Positions 63,574-64,000 of a stretch of 64,000 bases of DNA are shown here, piece by piece. The translations under genes were made by a program, and so were the position numbers. The notes beneath the pieces were generated by a model. The model was not told the DNA's origin. It made no database searches and worked only from the letters and a program-made list of their open reading frames with translations. The DNA is taken from the NCBI GenBank assembly GCA_944358375.1, contig CALVQT010000001.1, forward strand, positions 62,001 through 126,000. Direction: 5' to 3'. Each line of letters starts with the position of its first letter. Within the stretch, counting starts at the first letter, position 1. The DNA comes from an uncultured Bacilli bacterium (GTDB lineage Bacteria; Bacillota_I; Bacilli_A; RF39; UBA660).

Positions 63574-64000
63574 TATCTACCATCTTTTTTTCTTTATTTT
63601 TTCTTTTAGTTTTCTTATTTTTTTCATCATTTTCTTCTTCTTTTTGTTTTTCTAGTTCTTCATATAGTTGTTTTCTTTTTTTATTGTTAGAAACTTGTTT
63701 AATTAACATACATATAAGTACAAATATAATTATAATAGTTTCTACGCCTAATACTAATATTAGTTTTTTATATTTAGATATTTTATTTTGAGCTAATAAT
63801 AGTTGCTCATCTGTGTATCTAATAACTGTGTTAGTTAAGCGATCATATGTATAATAATTATCATTACCTGTTAATAAGTCTCTTGCATGTATAATAAAGA
63901 AATCACTATCTTGATTTAATTTTAAAGCATCAAATTCTACTGAATTTATATTTATTTTAGTTTTAAAATAATCGTTTTTATTATTATCAATTAAATTTGT
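63548..64000 (-). CDS. membrane protein C-terminal part (start beyond window)
   Basis: On the minus strand the frame is open from base 64000 to a stop at 63550-63548: 150 residues of an otherwise unseen gene. It has an ectodomain stretch (DFFIIHARDLLTGNDNYYTY, DRLTNTVIRYTDEQLL), a membrane segment (LILVLGVETIIIIFVLICML) and a long Lys/Glu/Asn-rich cytoplasmic tail. It overlaps the beginning of the LCP gene by 26 bases, so both belong to one minus-strand unit. No family is recognised. Its 5' end lies to the right of the window. Confidence 0.7.
   Translation of the reverse strand, partial: TNLIDNNKNDYFKTKININSVEFDALKLNQDSDFFIIHARDLLTGNDNYYTYDRLTNTVIRYTDEQLLLAQNKISKYKKLILVLGVETIIIIFVLICMLIKQVSNNKKRKQLYEELEKQKEEENDEKNKKTKRKNKEKKMVDNDEKKENE

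Noticed and set aside
63464..63655. Phe/Ile-rich plus-strand frame at the right end
   Set aside because: Opposite to Lys/Glu-rich coding text of two minus-strand genes; its composition is the mirror of those.

Overview
The window looks like a chromosome segment from a very AT-rich, low-GC Gram-positive bacterium, probably an uncultured gut member of the Bacilli/Mollicutes side of the Firmicutes (RF39-like). The evidence is as follows. Codon use is strongly A/T. TGA works as a stop (for example at the end of ddl, where a ribosome binding site follows at once), so the code is the standard bacterial one. The genes encode a Gram-positive wall: MurE with the meso-DAP motif DNPR, a MurF-type ligase, Ddl, PBP1A, two class B sortases, an LtaS-like enzyme and an LCP enzyme. 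Energy metabolism includes a phosphoketolase. Spore-coat-type genes (a CotF-like pair, CotJB, CotJC) are kept. No rRNA, CRISPR array, phage or insertion sequence was seen. The lineage name is inference.

Layout. 1-9.1 kb: wall synthesis genes (murF, ddl), small membrane proteins, a PrsW protease, an RluA enzyme, then a minus-strand block of sortase B, PBP1A and a DUF84 NTPase. 9.3-13.3 kb: a frameshifted DUF6273-like surface gene, a lipid kinase, a Na/Ca exchanger and an 850-base gap holding a relic. 13.3-15.9 kb: an E2-like acyltransferase plus an acyl-CoA ligase. 16-20.5 kb: parA, parB, DUF951, an AbgT transporter and ychF. 20.5-27.3 kb: hsp20 under a CIRCE element, coat-type genes, a membrane protein, tRNA-Asn, a single-domain Clp-like ATPase, an ABC exporter and the cotJ genes. 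27.5-36.2 kb: tsaE, phosphoketolase, murE, ligA, a PHP phosphoesterase and small membrane proteins. 36.6-40.4 kb: two adjacent hybrid histidine kinases. 40.5-43.5 kb: a lipoprotein, a CHAP hydrolase, a TIM-barrel protein and a thioredoxin-like membrane protein. 43.6-59 kb: a Tad-like pilus locus. 59-64 kb: an LtaS-like enzyme, an LCP protein and a membrane protein cut by the window end.

The most distinctive part is 43.6-59 kb. It holds a class B sortase with a large cytoplasmic domain, two related anchored ectodomain proteins, a 1475-residue secreted Cys-rich protein, then CpaB x2, CpaF, TadB, TadC, a TadZ-like protein and four pilin-like small proteins. One of these, at 56736, has its own strong promoter and terminator and is the best major pilin candidate. 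No prepilin peptidase is present in the window. The second standout is the kinase pair: the first keeps the phospho-accepting His but has a damaged ATP site, while the second keeps the ATP site but has Tyr in place of His. This suggests an obligate heterodimer. A third theme is a set of genes whose start codon lies where transcription should begin (4417, 6314 minus, 59055), so leaderless mRNAs are likely.
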